Assembly: GCF_020283565.1 (NCBI RefSeq)
Contig: NC_060060.1
Location: forward strand, 30,194,001-30,258,000
Reading direction: 5' to 3'
Length of the DNA: 64,000 nucleotides
Source of the DNA: Trifolium pratense
Taxonomy: Eukaryota; Streptophyta; Magnoliopsida; Fabales; Fabaceae
Positions 34,201 through 46,217 of this stretch are shown in pieces; position 1 is the stretch's first letter; each line of letters starts with the position of its first letter. A program made the translations under genes and the position numbers. The notes below the pieces were generated by a model. That model had not been told where the DNA came from and searched no databases. It saw only the letters and a list, made by a program, of their open reading frames with translations.

Positions 34201-36728
34201 TATTCCTTTAATTTCCTGAAGGCTTTTGAATTTTCAGTGATATGACATGTGGTAAAACTTCTCAAACTATAGAAACTAGGAATCAGACCAGTAATTACAG
34301 AGACATGAGAGCCTAAGATAGAATCTAAAGAAAACAACCAAGAAAAAAAAGGATAACACAGGCCATTTGAGAGACCTATAGATAACAATGTAACCTCGCA
34401 TCCAGTCAGACAAAAAATTCTTGCTTACCCACTCTTTTCACTTCTTACCTCACATCTAATAGCATACTCATTTCGACCTCACCCCTTCCTCGCTCCTTCC
34501 CTTCCTTTTTATCTAGTTACTCTCAAAGATACCCATCACCTCCCCCCATATGCCATGTGGCAGATTTCCTAAACTGTGATTTTTTCTGTCAACACAACTC
34601 ATGATCTACTTGTGCACATGAGTGTGCAATTCTCCGTTACTCTTCCATTTTTTCAGGTGTCTCCCATTAGTTGCCTTTCAATATATTTTTTTTTACCTTC
34701 CATATATCTTTACTTGACTTCTTATGTTCCCTAATTTGGAACATCTTTGTTAATATCAGGTAAAGCAAGCAAATAATAATATCACCTTTTTAACATGCCA
34801 AGCCAAAAGCCTTTTTATGTTTATAATGAAATCAATAAATAACATATAGATAAGCTTACCCATAATTAGAATTATTTCCTGTCGTACCCATGCCAAACTC
34901 GTGCATATTTGCCTTCCCTATGAATATAGCTCCACAACTACGCAGTCTTGAAACACAGACAGCGTCCTTCTCTACAGCACGTACCTCATGCAGCCATGTA
35001 GATCCCCCTGCCGTCGTCAAAAGATAATCTGAGCGTGTTTCTTTAATTACTCACACAAGGTCAGATCCTAAGATTATCTTACCGTTAGACGGGTAAGGAA
35101 GGCAGTCTATATCATCTTTGATAGCAATGAAAATCCCATCCAATATTGATAATGGATTTCCTGCATAAAGTCCAAGAGTGTGACCACAGTAATTTTGCAT
35201 GAGCAGTCCCACCATATCTCAACATAAACCCGTATCAAAGATTTACACTTTTAACATCTATATGAGTATTTTTTTTTTTTGACAAAACATCTATATGAGT
35301 ATTTGATCATATACAGAATTACCTTCTTCAAACCTCTGAGTAGATGCTGCCGCCTGCTTTCGGAGATCTGCAGCATCAAAAGATAGCAATAGTGGTGTCG
35401 GAGGTTTATCTATTCCATTCTCCTCTATAATTGAGATGATGCGCTCAGCAACCTATGTATTTGAAGTGAAACCGTTTCATTTAACAAATAAATTTAGAAT
35501 AAAGACCGATCTGTATTTGAGGTTGCTACCAACTGAATGTCACGTACCATAGATGGGGTTACTTTTCCAAACTGATAAGCATAAGCATAGTCGCGTATTT
35601 TCCAGTATTGAAAGGGTGCAGATGAATTTTCCCATAATTTAGCAGGATCATAATGTGGAAGACAGTTCAAGGCAGACTTAACCCGGTCTTCAGGTTTCCC
35701 ATCTTCGTCAAGCACAACAACATCATGTTCCTTTTCTGAATTTATGTTACAAAACTAGGCAAGGTTATTATATGGCCAAAAATTGCTAGTTTTCATCATT
35801 TCTCTCTAATGTAACTTCATTCCTCCTTTTCAATCACTATAAATCCAGCTTCAAAATTTGGTAAATTCCACGCATAAGAACACCGTCAATGTAAACATAT
35901 AAATATATCGGAGAAGAAATCACCTTGAGGTGGATATTCAGGTTTAAACATGGGTTCCTCGGGTATCACAGTATGCCGCAATAACTGTTCATCATTGCAA
36001 TTTTCAGTAAAAACAAGTAGACAGAACATGAAATCAGTTAACAATATCACTCTATGAAGCATTGACACGAACATCGAACATGACACCAACAAGTAAACAT
36101 TGATAATAATTTTATTTTATCATGTCGATCGGTGTCAGACATATACATGTGTCGAACACAATCGGACACACTTTCAATCTAAAGTGTCACTACTGCTAAA
36201 GTACTACTCCCTCTAGTCCTTAATATAAAGAAGTGTTCAATTTTTAGATACATTGAAAGATTGATGTAGTCTAAAATATAGTTCAGATACATTAATCTTT
36301 CAATGTATCTAAAAAGTGAATTTTTTCTTATATTAAGGACCCGAGGTATTATATCGGCACAACTGAAATAAAAACGAACGAACATAAGCAACCGAAAAAA
36401 CAATTAAACAATTTAACACAGTCAATAACTGACACAAACCTCATTGATTTTATTTTCCTTCTTCAAATGAGTCAAAAGGAGAGAACCTATGAATGGAGCT
36501 TCAAGTAACCTCACAAACAATCTAAACAAAAAGCCAGTCAAACGCGGAGCTGCCAAACAAAAACAAAAATGGAATCATATATTACAATTTGTTTGTAGAA
36601 ATTGAAAAATCCAACTACAGTGAAATTCATTTAGAAAAGAAGCAATAACCTTGAACAATTTCAGGTTCATATTTAACTGAAGACAAGTCAACGTCCTTTG
36701 CCGGCAGCATTACACGTTTTTTCCCCAT
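28272..36728 (-). CDS. FAAH: Fatty acid amide hydrolase, complete 20-exon gene
   Basis: Exons (minus): 36728-36650, 36549-36440, 35984-35924, 35735-35548, 35452-35323, 35160-35083, 35007-34860, 34092-33980, 33897-33822, 32933-32862, 32639-32588, 31840-31760, 31678-31595, 31484-31381, 31268-31176, 31062-30994, 30534-30470, 29938-29877, 28752-28657, 28334-28272. Every intron is GT-AG and phases join cleanly; the total is 1,824 nt, 607 residues plus stop, the length I recall for Arabidopsis FAAH. The amidase-signature triad is intact: Lys204 (IAIKDDIDC), Ser280 (YTGGSSSG) and Ser304 (GTDGGGSVRIP), the last reconstructed across the exon 8/9 junction. The enzyme hydrolyses N-acylethanolamines and related amides to fatty acid and amine; plant FAAH is membrane-associated and affects growth and defence. 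Introns host a Stowaway (36207-36346) and a LINE relic (28850-29780). No defect seen. Confidence 0.95.
28850..29780 (+). mobile_element. Degenerate LINE 3' region in FAAH intron 18
   Basis: On the plus strand, opposite to FAAH, broken frames read IWNKLVPLKLWFC (zinc-binding reverse-transcriptase tail), HLFFEYPTYSEVWRSC and later a block resembling 'EKLKAWSWLKARLP..SY...WLTNPSVCLG'. These are the characteristic end of plant LINE ORF2. Many stops and indels; 5' end unclear. Confidence 0.7.
36207..36346. mobile_element. Stowaway-like MITE in FAAH intron 2
   Basis: Begins CTCCCTCTAGTCCTTAATAT after TA (36205-36206) and ends with a diverged inverted copy (ATATTAAGGACCCGAGG) before TA. The internal words TTTTTAGATACATTGAAAGA are also inverted. 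About 140 bp. Confidence 0.75.
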
Positions 36729-37193
36729 TTTTATAGATCAAAAAACACAAGCGATACTCTGTTTTCAGTGACTAATTAAGAATTAGAGATTGAAATAGTG
36801 ATTAACGACGAAGAAGAAAATAGCAAGAAATTGAAATTGGAAATGGAAATTGCAGAGAGCAGAAAAAAAAAGAAACCTAGCAGTAGTAATAAATAGCAAT
36901 GATGATGATGATTATGAATGATTGTGACAATAGAATAGTGATAAATGGTAAAGTAACTGGTATCAGTTGTTTGCAGTGATGTGGACGGAGGAAGGGAGGT
37001 TCCACCATACGGTGCCGTCTGGTTATGTCAGTCAGTATTACTACTTACTACCAAAATTGGCGGGTAGGGTGGGGCCACGTTTTAATATTAAATAAATGCA
37101 CGTTTCGATAAGATTCGTACATTTTCAAAGCTGCTTCTATTGGTTGGTTGGTAGTAAACCAACTCCTGCCGATTAAATCAACTGCATTCATGT

Positions 37194-37597
37194 AGGGTCT
37201 GTTTGGTAAAAATAAGCTATAAGCTAGCTGATAGCTGATAAGCTAGCTGATAGCTGAAAAGCTAGCTTATAGCTGATAGCTGAAAAGCTAGCTTATTGAA
37301 ATTAAAGTGTTTGGTAAAATTAGCTTTTAAAGTGGTTATTAAATATAAAATTACATAATTGATAGTGGGTAGTTTATTTTTTAGAGTGAGTAGTTATTAA
37401 ATTAAAGGATAAATATGGAATAAAGTGTAAAAAGCTATAAGCTATAAGCTCAAATGCTACTTGAAATAGCATCTGAAAAAAAGCTATAAGCTAGTACAAA
37501 AAGCTTGTTACCAAACACCTCTAATTTTTTGAAACAAGCTTATAAGCTCATATAATAAGCTATAAGCTAGCTTATTTGTGTTACCAAACAGAGCCGT
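37194..37597. mobile_element. MITE with GCTATAAGCTAGC-type subterminal repeats
   Basis: The left end (GGTCTGTTTGGTAA then AAGCTATAAGCTAGC) and right end (complement GGCTCTGTTTGGTAA then AAGCTAGCTTATAGC) are inverted. Repeated TAAGCTAGCTGATAGC words fill the left 100 bp. Non-coding. The structure is common for hAT-like MITEs of legumes. A clear target duplication was not seen. Confidence 0.8.
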
Positions 37598-38152
37598 AGT
37601 GCCAACAACTATGGTGGAATTTTTTTATTTTTTTATTTAAATTAAAGTATCATCGGCACGCATCTGCACACTAAAACTCATTTAAAAGGTTGACCTCTTA
37701 CGACAAATGTTTCTCCATACACATCGATCAAGGATCAAACCCATGATCAAATGGTCAATGGTTCAAGTATGAAGTATCTATCACTCATTCACTTGTGTCA
37801 CACTATGTTGGTTCAACAGATACCTGTTTTATTCTAGCAAAAATCATGATTTTAAACTTAATTTCAATTTTGGGATATTTAGGAATGAATACAATAGCGA
37901 AATATTTTTAGTAGTTTAATTTTTATTAGGAAAAATAATTTACGGTACTTATATATGAATGAGATGGTAGAAAATTTATTCTAATTTAATAACAGGTTGT
38001 GGATTCGGATTTGTTTTGGACCAGACTTTTGAGTTGAATCAACTTGCATCTATTGGCTCAATGTCACATGTATCAGCCTATATCACCACCTGCTATGGTA
38101 TGTCACTCTAACCTTCACCACAAGTTTATACTGACTTGGACGTCAAAGCATT

Positions 38153-38172
38153 CCCCCCCCCCCCCCCCCCCC
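38153..38172. repeat. Homopolymer run of 20 C
   Basis: An uninterrupted run of C followed by CTCTCCCCC. Length in such a run is unreliable in most assemblies. Confidence 0.9.
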
Positions 38173-38694
38173 TCTCCCCCTTTGCCATGGTCGGTTGTCT
38201 CCAATGCTCGGATTGTGACATCCAGCTGAAAGCATTTCTTCCATTGATCTCTCGAGTGAGTTCTCTACCCTCTCTTTTATTTTCCTCTAATAAATCTTAG
38301 TTTTGTGCACATGATTCAACCTTAAAAAGTATAACATTTATATATATAATATGCAATTGTGTACGGAGGATATTTGTTTCATTATGTACAAAAAACATTT
38401 CAATTTATACGATGTTTTTATAGATGTATTAAATGTAAATCATGAGTCTCATATTGGTTGTTGAAGAGTATACTATATGTCATCAAGTTTTAGTTAAAAT
38501 AGTGTTCAATCAGCTTATATAGTTATGGGGGAGCTACCTTAGGGCTCAGTATATCGAACTCAAGACCTTAGTTAAGTTATTATAAGAGATTCACGTTATC
38601 TCATTTAAACGTTTTTTAGTAACTAATTTTTACTTTTTACTATAAAATGAATCAAATCTTCCACTCTTTCTTTTTGTTTCTTTGGAGTAAAGCC

Positions 38695-39425
38695 TAGTCC
38701 TCTCAAATCATGGATTTATCTTAAAGAATCTAAGCTTTTTTCACTTTAACAACTCATGTTGATTAGTTGAATTGATGTTTGAAATTAACTCAAAAATAAT
38801 CTACTCCCTCCGGTCCTTTTTATAAGGAACAATTTGGAAAAAAAAATTGGTCCTTTTTATAAGAAACAATCATTAAATTTATTCTTACAATTCCATTTTT
38901 ACCCTTATTAAATTGTATCCATTCCAAAGTTATGGATTAATTAGAGTGATATATTCCCTAAGGATAAATTAATACATCAAGGTTAGTTTTGGAATAGATT
39001 GTAAAATTTTAGAATTTTTATTAAGAAAGATAAGGTTTCTTGGTATGTGTGTTTTTTCCAAATTGTTCCTTATAATAAGGACCGGAGGGAGTAATATGAA
39101 TTTAACCCTCTGGATCACTTAACGGCCAAACAATTTCTTGTATCTCGGTTTTCTCAAACCGTGGATTTATCTTCAAGAATTTAATCTTGTTTCACTTTTA
39201 ACAACGCATGTTGATTAGTTGAATTGATGTTTGAATTTAACTCAAAATTAATCTAATATGAATTTAACACTTTGGATCACCTAACGACCAAACAATTTCT
39301 TGTATCTCGTTTTTCAAACCGTGGACCCTCAGCTTAAAGAATCTAAGCTTCTTCCACTTTAACAACTCACGTTGATTTGAATTCATATTTAACTCAAAAA
39401 TAATCTAACATTAATTTAACTTACG
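38695..39425. repeat. Three tandem units of about 160 bp, first one split by a MITE
   Basis: Unit landmarks (TCAAACCGTGGATTTATCTT or variants) are near 38703, 39154 and 39314. Each unit carries AACTCATGTTGATTAGTTGA-like and 'AACTCAAAAATAATCTA' words. Subtracting the 288-bp MITE plus TA leaves a first period of about 161 bp, matching the second (160 bp). Confidence 0.8.
38804..39091. mobile_element. Stowaway (Tc1/mariner-type) MITE, 288 bp
   Basis: CTCCCTCCGGTCCTTTTTAT at the left is matched by the inverted ATAAGGACCGGAGGGAG at the right, flanked by TA on both sides. Direct comparison with the neighbouring tandem unit shows the pre-insertion site AATCTAATATGAATTTAAC, so TA is the duplicated target. 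Confidence 0.9.
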
Positions 39426-39774
39426 ATGCAAGTTATGAAGAATCAATCAACACTAAACAAGTGAAGCTCAAGCCAACAAGCTAAATTTGACAACCACTCA
39501 AAATAAATGAAGTCGACAAGAATAACATTGAAAGTTCTCTTGTTACCCTAGTGCTTGAGCACTATAAATTACTACTAGATTAGCAAGGTAATTGGAACCA
39601 ATTTGACCTATTACTCAGTTGCCATTTTTTTTATCGAGTAGTCTAGTGATTATAAGTTCACTTTTAAAATGAATAAGTGCAAATTATGTCGGGTAAGTGA
39701 ATTTAACCGTTTACAATTAATTCTTAAGCGGACTTATTCATCTCAAAATTACTAGTGAAGTTAATATGCTACTA

Positions 39775-40033
39775 CTCCCTCCGTCCCAAAAAGAATGACC
39801 CATTTTGAATATATGCACTATTCATATATATTGTTTTGACCATATTTTTCTACTAATAAATAAAAATAAATATTAACATATAAGATGTTGTTAGATTCGT
39901 CTCGATGAGTATTTTCAAAATATCAATTTTTTATAATTTTTACTATTATACAATTAAAGATATTAGTCGCCAAAGTTATGCATTGGCATGCGTGTTTCGG
40001 TCAACTGGGTCATTCTTTTTGGGACGGAGGGAG
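39775..40033. mobile_element. Stowaway MITE, 259 bp
   Basis: TA then CTCCCTCCGTCCCAAAAAGA at the left; inverted TCTTTTTGGGACGGAGGGAG then TA at the right. Inner words 'ATGACCCA' and 'TGGGTCAT' are also inverted. Clean TIRs suggest a fairly young copy. Confidence 0.92.
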
Positions 40034-40493
40034 TACTATATTTCTACCGTTCATGAAGTAAACAAGAGAAAATAATAAATTTTTGGAGACAAAACTCGGA
40101 ATTATAAAGATCCTTCTCTTAACAATCTAAAGGTTAATACCAAAAATTAACAAATAAATCAAGAACTAAATTAAATATTTGTTCTAAGCAATAAATGATA
40201 AATCTAACAACAAGCCGCGCGCCCAAACAAACACACAATTTTAATAATTATAGATCAGCTTTGAGATAGGAAAGTGAAATTCACGAGCTCCCTAAGTTCA
40301 AAATCCATGTTTTTTGAAATTTGATTTGCACAGGGATAGTAACTGGATTTGTGGATTTATAAAATTCATTGACATGTGTAATGTCTTTGTTGCTGATTTA
40401 CAGAGGGGGTTAGAAGAATTAAAAATTTCTCGTAACATAAGATTCCAAGTTGTGTTGATTTAGAAGTTGTGGTGTAAGGTTGTAAGCAATTAT

Positions 40494-40580
40494 ATTTGGT
40501 CTAGTGGTGAGAGGTTTGAGTAATATGTTAGAGGTTTTGGGTTTGATCTTTAACTCCATTGTAAAAAAAAAAAAAAAAAC
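40494..40580 (+). mobile_element. tRNA-derived SINE with poly-A tail
   Basis: TTTGGTCTAGTGGTGAGAGG (A-box), GGGTTTGATCTTTAACTCC (B-box) and a run of 17 A at 40563-40579. The shortest and cleanest member of the family also seen at 2485-2552 and 20598-20695. Confidence 0.8.
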
Positions 40581-41009
40581 TGATGGTGTAGAGATAGATG
40601 GGGTCTGATTAATAAATCTAGGAAGTTTCGAAATTAGTTTGGGAGGGTAAACTTTAGGCTTAATTGTAGAGATAGTTGTCAAAAATGTTGAACTTTGTTC
40701 TCAAATGTAATATTTCAACATTAGATTTAATGTTGAAAACTATCACCAAAAAAAAGATTTAACGTTGAAAACAATAAATCATTTTTTAGAACGTCAAAAA
40801 TCACTATTTTTAGAGGAAAAATATGGGTAGAAACTAAAATTGTAAAAGACTAGACTTTTGACCCGTGCTCGCACGAGTCTGATTAAATGTAATATGTAAC
40901 ATTAGAAAATACGGTAGAAAATTTTTAATATTAAAATGTATATGAAGAATTAAAGTAATATTGACCATTACTTCAACAATAAATTTGGATAAATTTTCAT
41001 ACAACATAA

Positions 41010-41420
41010 ATTATGATATTAGGATGCGGGATACATTTGTTGTCGATGGATGCAGGTTCGATTCCCACTGTAGACAAATTAATTTTTTTTAATATAAAAT
41101 TGCAATAAAAAGAGAGGAAAAATGATTAGGTTTAAGGTTAGCTTATCGAAATAAGCTTAGAATATAAGAGATAAGAAAATATTATAAATGCATTTAATAT
41201 TAGGTTAACATATTAGGATTTTTAACTTTAATCACAATTGAAGCACATGCTCTAGTGGTTGAAAAACTTTTTTGTAAGCGCAAAGGATGTGAGTTCGATT
41301 CTCATTGTAGACAAATTATTTTTTTTATGTAAAACTACAATAAAAAGAGAGAGAAAATGATTAGGTTTAGAGTTAGCTTATCGGAATAAACTTAGAATAT
41401 AAGAGATGTGAAAATAGATA
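41010..41420 (+). repeat. Tandem duplication of a SINE-containing unit (about 250 bp)
   Basis: Two units share 'GGTTCGATTCCCACTGTAGA' (or GTTCGATTCTCATTGTAGAC), then 'GCAATAAAAAGAGAGGAAAA' and 'ATGATTAGGTTTA', then 'GTTAGCTTATCG' and 'CTTAGAATATAAGAGAT'. Unit 1 is about 41020-41180, unit 2 about 41270-41415. The second retains an A-box-like CTCTAGTGGTTGAA. Confidence 0.75.
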
Positions 41421-41789
41421 GAAAAATTCAATTTTAGAATAGCGATACTATTTTTGGTTGCTTCTAGGGTGAGGTATCAAGTAAGTCTCTCACCGTGAAC
41501 CATGTTTAACAACCATTAGATTAAATAAGAGTAAATTGTCAAATACCCCTTGAAATTTTAAAAAGTTAATTGACTTTTTAAAATTTCAGGGGAGTATTTG
41601 TCTATTTCCAAATTTCATGGGGGTATTTGACGAATTTTAAAATTTTAGGAGGTATTTGACATTTACTCGATTAAATAAACTATTATAGCGTGTTCCGCTA
41701 AAGGAAAGGGAAATAATATGATTCGGCGTGGTAATGACAAAAAAGATCACGTAGACTTTTTTAATTTAATGATCAATTTGAGTGGTAGG

Positions 41790-42270
41790 CGTCTCACACA
41801 CATGTGCGGGGTGTGCGATGGTATCGGACCTCAAAATTTTGAGGGCTTCAACTCAAAATTTTGAGGTCCTATAATATTACTTATATATTATTTATACCTA
41901 TAAAATATCAAATGTATATTAATAGATTAATTTTTAGGCCCTAAAATAATAGTTATATATTGTTAATGTTCATAAAATATCATATGTATCAATAGATTAG
42001 TTATCTATAATCGTAAATATAGTTCTAGTCTATTTTAATCTTTGCATACAATTTGATCTTAGATTAAGATGTTCCTTTTTGACGTTATATACAAAAATAA
42101 TTATTTTGTATTTCTTGTTCCATTTAATTTAATGCAATTGATTTAATATTGGTAATTTATATGTTTATAAGAATGATTTTTTTTTTATATTATATGCAAT
42201 TTAAATCAACAATTTTTTTTATTAAGGGGCCATTTTTATATTTTGCACAAAGTCTCCTAAAACTCGGAGA
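41790..42270 (+). repeat. Dispersed repeat, copy 1
   Basis: Begins near GCGGGGTGTGCGATGGTATC, includes inverted CTCAAAATTTTGAG words and 'TATAAAATATCAAATGTA', and ends near 'AAGGGGCCATTTTTATATTT'. A second copy is at 55450-55930. Both are AT-rich and non-coding; they look like eroded transposon ends. Confidence 0.55.
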
Positions 42271-42975
42271 CACCCATACACCTGTGAGAGACTTATTAGA
42301 ACTCTCACTTTAAAATTCACCACTATTTTTATGAGTTTTTTTAAAAAATTTTTTTTATGAGTTTGATAAGATAAAAAGAGACAAAAATATAATTAAACCT
42401 ACACTTTATCACTCATATTGTGAAACGAATCATTGCGCTGATACATAGTAAACCGATCTTAGAGCCAACCTCTGTTTTGTGTATCATCTAATTTTCTGAG
42501 TAGTATTTATCTCTTTAAGCTTAGTCTCCTTGTTTAAAGAAAAAAAGTAAATACTCTCTAAATTTTCACCACAAAGAAAAAAGAAGGCACCACCAAGCAA
42601 TTACGTATAAAAAACTCGAAAAGGAGGATAACTAACAAAACAGTATTATAAAAAAACGCGTTCCAAAAAAGTCTTTAGACAATCCTGTTATTTCCACCAA
42701 GTCACTCACGAGTCATCATCATGATTCACACACCCATGAAATGAGTTATGAGCCTATGGCCCAACCCCATAATGGAAAAATCAACTTAATAAACATCATA
42801 CACACCCACACCACTACTACCAAATACTTAGCAATCAACAAACAAAGAATTGAAAGACCTATTTCCTGAGAGGTCACTTGAGGATTTGTTCTTCGACCTA
42901 GAGGTATTCGGTTAGATACTCGGCACAGAGAAAAACCAAACAAAGAAAGTGTAGTGAAGTGAAGTTATCCAAAAT

Positions 42976-44352
42976 ATGGAAAATTATTCATATCAATCAT
43001 ATCCAGATTCAGGTAACTCATCACCACGTTCGAGAGAAATCGAGTTCGAAAACCCACCCACTGGAACAACAACAACAGCACCATGGGAAGATCAACAACA
43101 AAACCAAACAAGCAGCTACAAAGCAAAATTCATGTGCAGCTATGGTGGCAAAATCCAACCAAGAACACACGACAATCAACTCTCTTACGTTGGTGGTGAA
43201 ACTAAAATCCTAGCCGTTGATCGTAACATCAAGTTTCCATTAATGATCTCAAAGCTCTGTTCTCTCATCGAAGCACCTGATGTTTCCTTTAAATACCAAC
43301 TCCCTGGCGAAGATCTCGATGCACTTATCTCAGTAACTAACGACGATGATCTTGATCACATGATGCATGAATATGATCGTCTCTACCGTGCTTCCGCTAG
43401 ACCCGCTCGTATGCGATTATTTCTTTTTGTTAACGAATCTGATTCTGTTTCAAATCCACCCGACCCGGTTAAACCGAATAACGTTGATTATTTATTCGGA
43501 ATTGAAAAGCCTGTAACCGTTGTTGCTCCGCCACCTACTGCCGTTAAATTTCACGATCCTGTTCCAGAGCCGGTTGCTCCGTTACCTGAGTATCATAATC
43601 ATAATCATGTTCGACCCGGTTTGAATCCTGATCGGGTTGTAGATTCGGATCCAGGTTTGAACCATCCGCTTGAGATTCAGAGGCAGTTACAACGGATGCA
43701 GATTGCGGAGAATGAACAAACTGGTTATCGGAGGAAAAGTGAAGATTATCCTGCCGGAGATTATTACGTTCAGAAAGTGCCGGAGAAATTTCCGGCGATG
43801 TCGAATTTCACACCACCACCGCCGCAGCATCAACAGCAACATCAGCAGCAGCATCAACCTGGTTATTGGCAAGAAAAACCTGTTTCCGGCGAGGTTTATC
43901 CACCGGGAGTGTCCGGAGGAGGTGATCCGGCGGTTTATATGGTTCCGGCACCGGGAACTTACTATCACGCGCCGGTGATGCGTCCACCGGCAACTCAAGG
44001 TTACTACACGGTGCAACGAATGCCGTCTGATGCTTACCGTGAAGCGCAGGTTTACGGTGGCGCTCCTCCGTCTAAAGCGCCGTTTTCGTCGGGAACTTCG
44101 GCGACTTATGCACCGGCGCAGCCGGTTAAAGGTCCTGTTTATGGTGAAGGAGTTAGTGTGGTTCGTTCGAGTGGGATACCGGATAATACGGTAAATTCAT
44201 ACGCACATGTGGCGTATGATAGTGCAAGTGGCAGACAAGTTTATTATAATGCTCCGGGTGGTGTAGTACACGCTCCTCCGTACCAAGGAGTTGCTGCACC
44301 TGTTACTACAGACGTTAAAGTGATGAGCAAGATTTCTCAAGGTTCAGTGTGA
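42976..44352 (+). CDS. PB1-domain (octicosapeptide/Phox/Bem1p) protein
   Basis: Single exon, 458 codons, from ATG at 42976. A PB1 domain spans about residues 47-138: KAKFMCSYGGKIQPR holds the basic-cluster Lys, and the acidic OPCA motif reads YQLPGEDLDALISVTNDDDL. Having both surfaces suggests a type I/II PB1 able to self-associate. The remainder is Pro/Gln/Tyr-rich and disordered, with a HQQQHQQQHQP run (about residues 285-295) and an H-x-H stretch (about 202-207). No other domain was seen. PB1 mediates head-to-tail protein interactions; partners are unknown. FAAH lies divergent upstream. A pyrimidine-poor leader with 'AAAGAAAAAAG' words and TATA-poor sequence precedes it. Confidence 0.9.
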   Translation: MENYSYQSYPDSGNSSPRSREIEFENPPTGTTTTAPWEDQQQNQTSSYKAKFMCSYGGKIQPRTHDNQLSYVGGETKILAVDRNIKFPLMISKLCSLIEAPDVSFKYQLPGEDLDALISVTNDDDLDHMMHEYDRLYRASARPARMRLFLFVNESDSVSNPPDPVKPNNVDYLFGIEKPVTVVAPPPTAVKFHDPVPEPVAPLPEYHNHNHVRPGLNPDRVVDSDPGLNHPLEIQRQLQRMQIAENEQTGYRRKSEDYPAGDYYVQKVPEKFPAMSNFTPPPPQHQQQHQQQHQPGYWQEKPVSGEVYPPGVSGGGDPAVYMVPAPGTYYHAPVMRPPATQGYYTVQRMPSDAYREAQVYGGAPPSKAPFSSGTSATYAPAQPVKGPVYGEGVSVVRSSGIPDNTVNSYAHVAYDSASGRQVYYNAPGGVVHAPPYQGVAAPVTTDVKVMSKISQGSV

Positions 44353-46045
44353 TTAAAAGTTAAGATTAAGATTATGGTTATTATTAATTTTGAAATTATC
44401 ATGTTAATAAGTACAGTATGTTAGACATGTTAGTACTATTATTGTTGTACACGATGTGGATTGTGTTGTGTTATACTAATGCTATGGTTAAATTTCTTTC
44501 TATGCCACTAATTTGTGTCAAGGATAATGTTTTATTTATCTTCAGAATTATGCCAAATTTGTTCAATAAATGTAGCTGTTATAGAATATCATTGGAAAAT
44601 ATGTTAACTAGTGCTACAAAGAACCGGTGTTCCCGGAAAATTAGTGTTCTCGGACACTAATTAAAGGCGTAAGAGTAGTAAAAATATTTTGGAATTTATG
44701 TAGTCAAACTAATTTCCTTTAGCTATTTAACTAGTTTCTCTCAGACATCATGACGCAATATTATTTCTAGATGTTCTAATTGAAATCGAAAAAATATTTA
44801 TTTTGGGGCATATAAGTGTCAATAAATTTTCTTTCGATTTAAATTATAGTGAGACAAAATTTATGAAGATATTTGGAATCGTGATCAAGCTGTTAACAAT
44901 ATTGTTGCAATTTGCTAGTTTTTTCTATTGATATTTTTATTTACATTTACATTGAAATAGAATTTTGAATTTATTCTTTTTTTTTTTGAACCAATTTTGA
45001 ATTTATTCTAAATAAATTGAATCTTGAATATCATGGATAATTTTATTTTTTTTTAGAAAATTTGTTAAAATAATTTCATTTTCTTATGCAAAATTAAATT
45101 GTTTTGTACAATTTTTTTATCTTAACCCTCTAGTTTCATAGGAAAGTAAACTCGAATAATTCTGAACTGGATTTAAAAAGAAACTAAAGTTTAGTTAATA
45201 TTTGAATTTGAATTTAATTTAATTTAAATTTTTTTTACTTAGGAGATAGGAGATAGCAAGAATGCTTAGGTAGCTAGTGTTTATTCAAATAAGTGAATTG
45301 AAAAAAAGTTATTAAAAATAGCAGATAGTATGTGAATTTGATAAAAAATGTAGTCATTGTCTCATCTCTATCATCCTCATGAATATGCATCAAAAGGTAT
45401 ACTAAACAACAAAATGTAGCAATCAAACCTGTGATGACTATTATTATGGCCAATTTAGATAATTTTGAATTTAACCTTTTCGTGTCCCATGTAGTAGTGT
45501 ATCAGTATTTGACAAGTGCATTGTATTTAGTTAACTGCTCCAATCCAAAATCATACTCATAATTATTGGATTATAAAAACAGTGACACCAAACATAACAG
45601 GTGGAATTTTGGTATAGGAAGTGTGCGTTTACTTGAGTATCAAAGGCCCCCACAATATTTTCCTTTGAATTTAAGCAGAAGAGTGTGTCTTTTTCACACC
45701 AATTTTCTTTCAAGTTTATTGATTATTGGCTTCTTCACACTAGTAATAGTATTATACATTAAAATGTCACTGTTTCTATGACATATTTTTAGGCTGCGTG
45801 GCTCCATTCTTTGTTGGAAAAGTGTAGGATAGGAGTTGTTTGTTTTATTTTGACTATTTTATTTTTATATATTTCATTTATTTTTTTTATAATATATGCT
45901 CCATATCCATATAAAAAATATCTATTCAACAACTTGTCCAAGATCAAGATGAGGGTAAAAAGAGTTTACATGGTTGAGAAGATTTCTCAAGACATTCTTA
46001 ATTAGTTCTTTTAAATCAAATCCATTCAAGAATTCATGATGATTC
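44353..46045. other. Intergenic after PB1, no gene seen
   Basis: The first ~250 bp are likely PB1 3'UTR. The remainder is AT-rich with no protein similarity on either strand. Confidence 0.6.
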
Positions 46046-46217
46046 TGTTAGATAATAAAATAATAGTCTATGTTATTGGGCCTGTTAGTTTATAGTCCAT
46101 TAGGTTTTATTATATATTCTTTAGTAACCTTTTTGTAATGTCAAGTAATGCAATAATATTCTATTGAAACCCTAGCCGTCTTTCTCTTTTCCTATTTGTG
46201 TATCTTTGATTCTAACA
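46046..46217 (+). repeat. 5' LTR of the TRIM-like element
   Basis: 172 bp, TG...CA ends, followed at once by the primer-binding site at 46218. The CAATAATATTCTATTGAAAC words near its end may include the polyadenylation region. Confidence 0.93.

Larger units (their letters stand above)
36729..42975. other. 6.2-kb repeat-rich intergenic region between FAAH and PB1
   Basis: FAAH and PB1 are divergent, so both promoters lie here (FAAH just above 36728; PB1 in about 42.5-42.97 kb). Between them are the MITEs, SINE and tandem repeats listed separately, a 20-base poly-C run (38153-38172) and AT-rich sequence. No gene was recognised. Confidence 0.65.

Noticed and set aside
43670..44016. Arg/His-rich frames on both strands over the PB1 gene
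   Set aside because: Shadow frames of the PB1 coding sequence.
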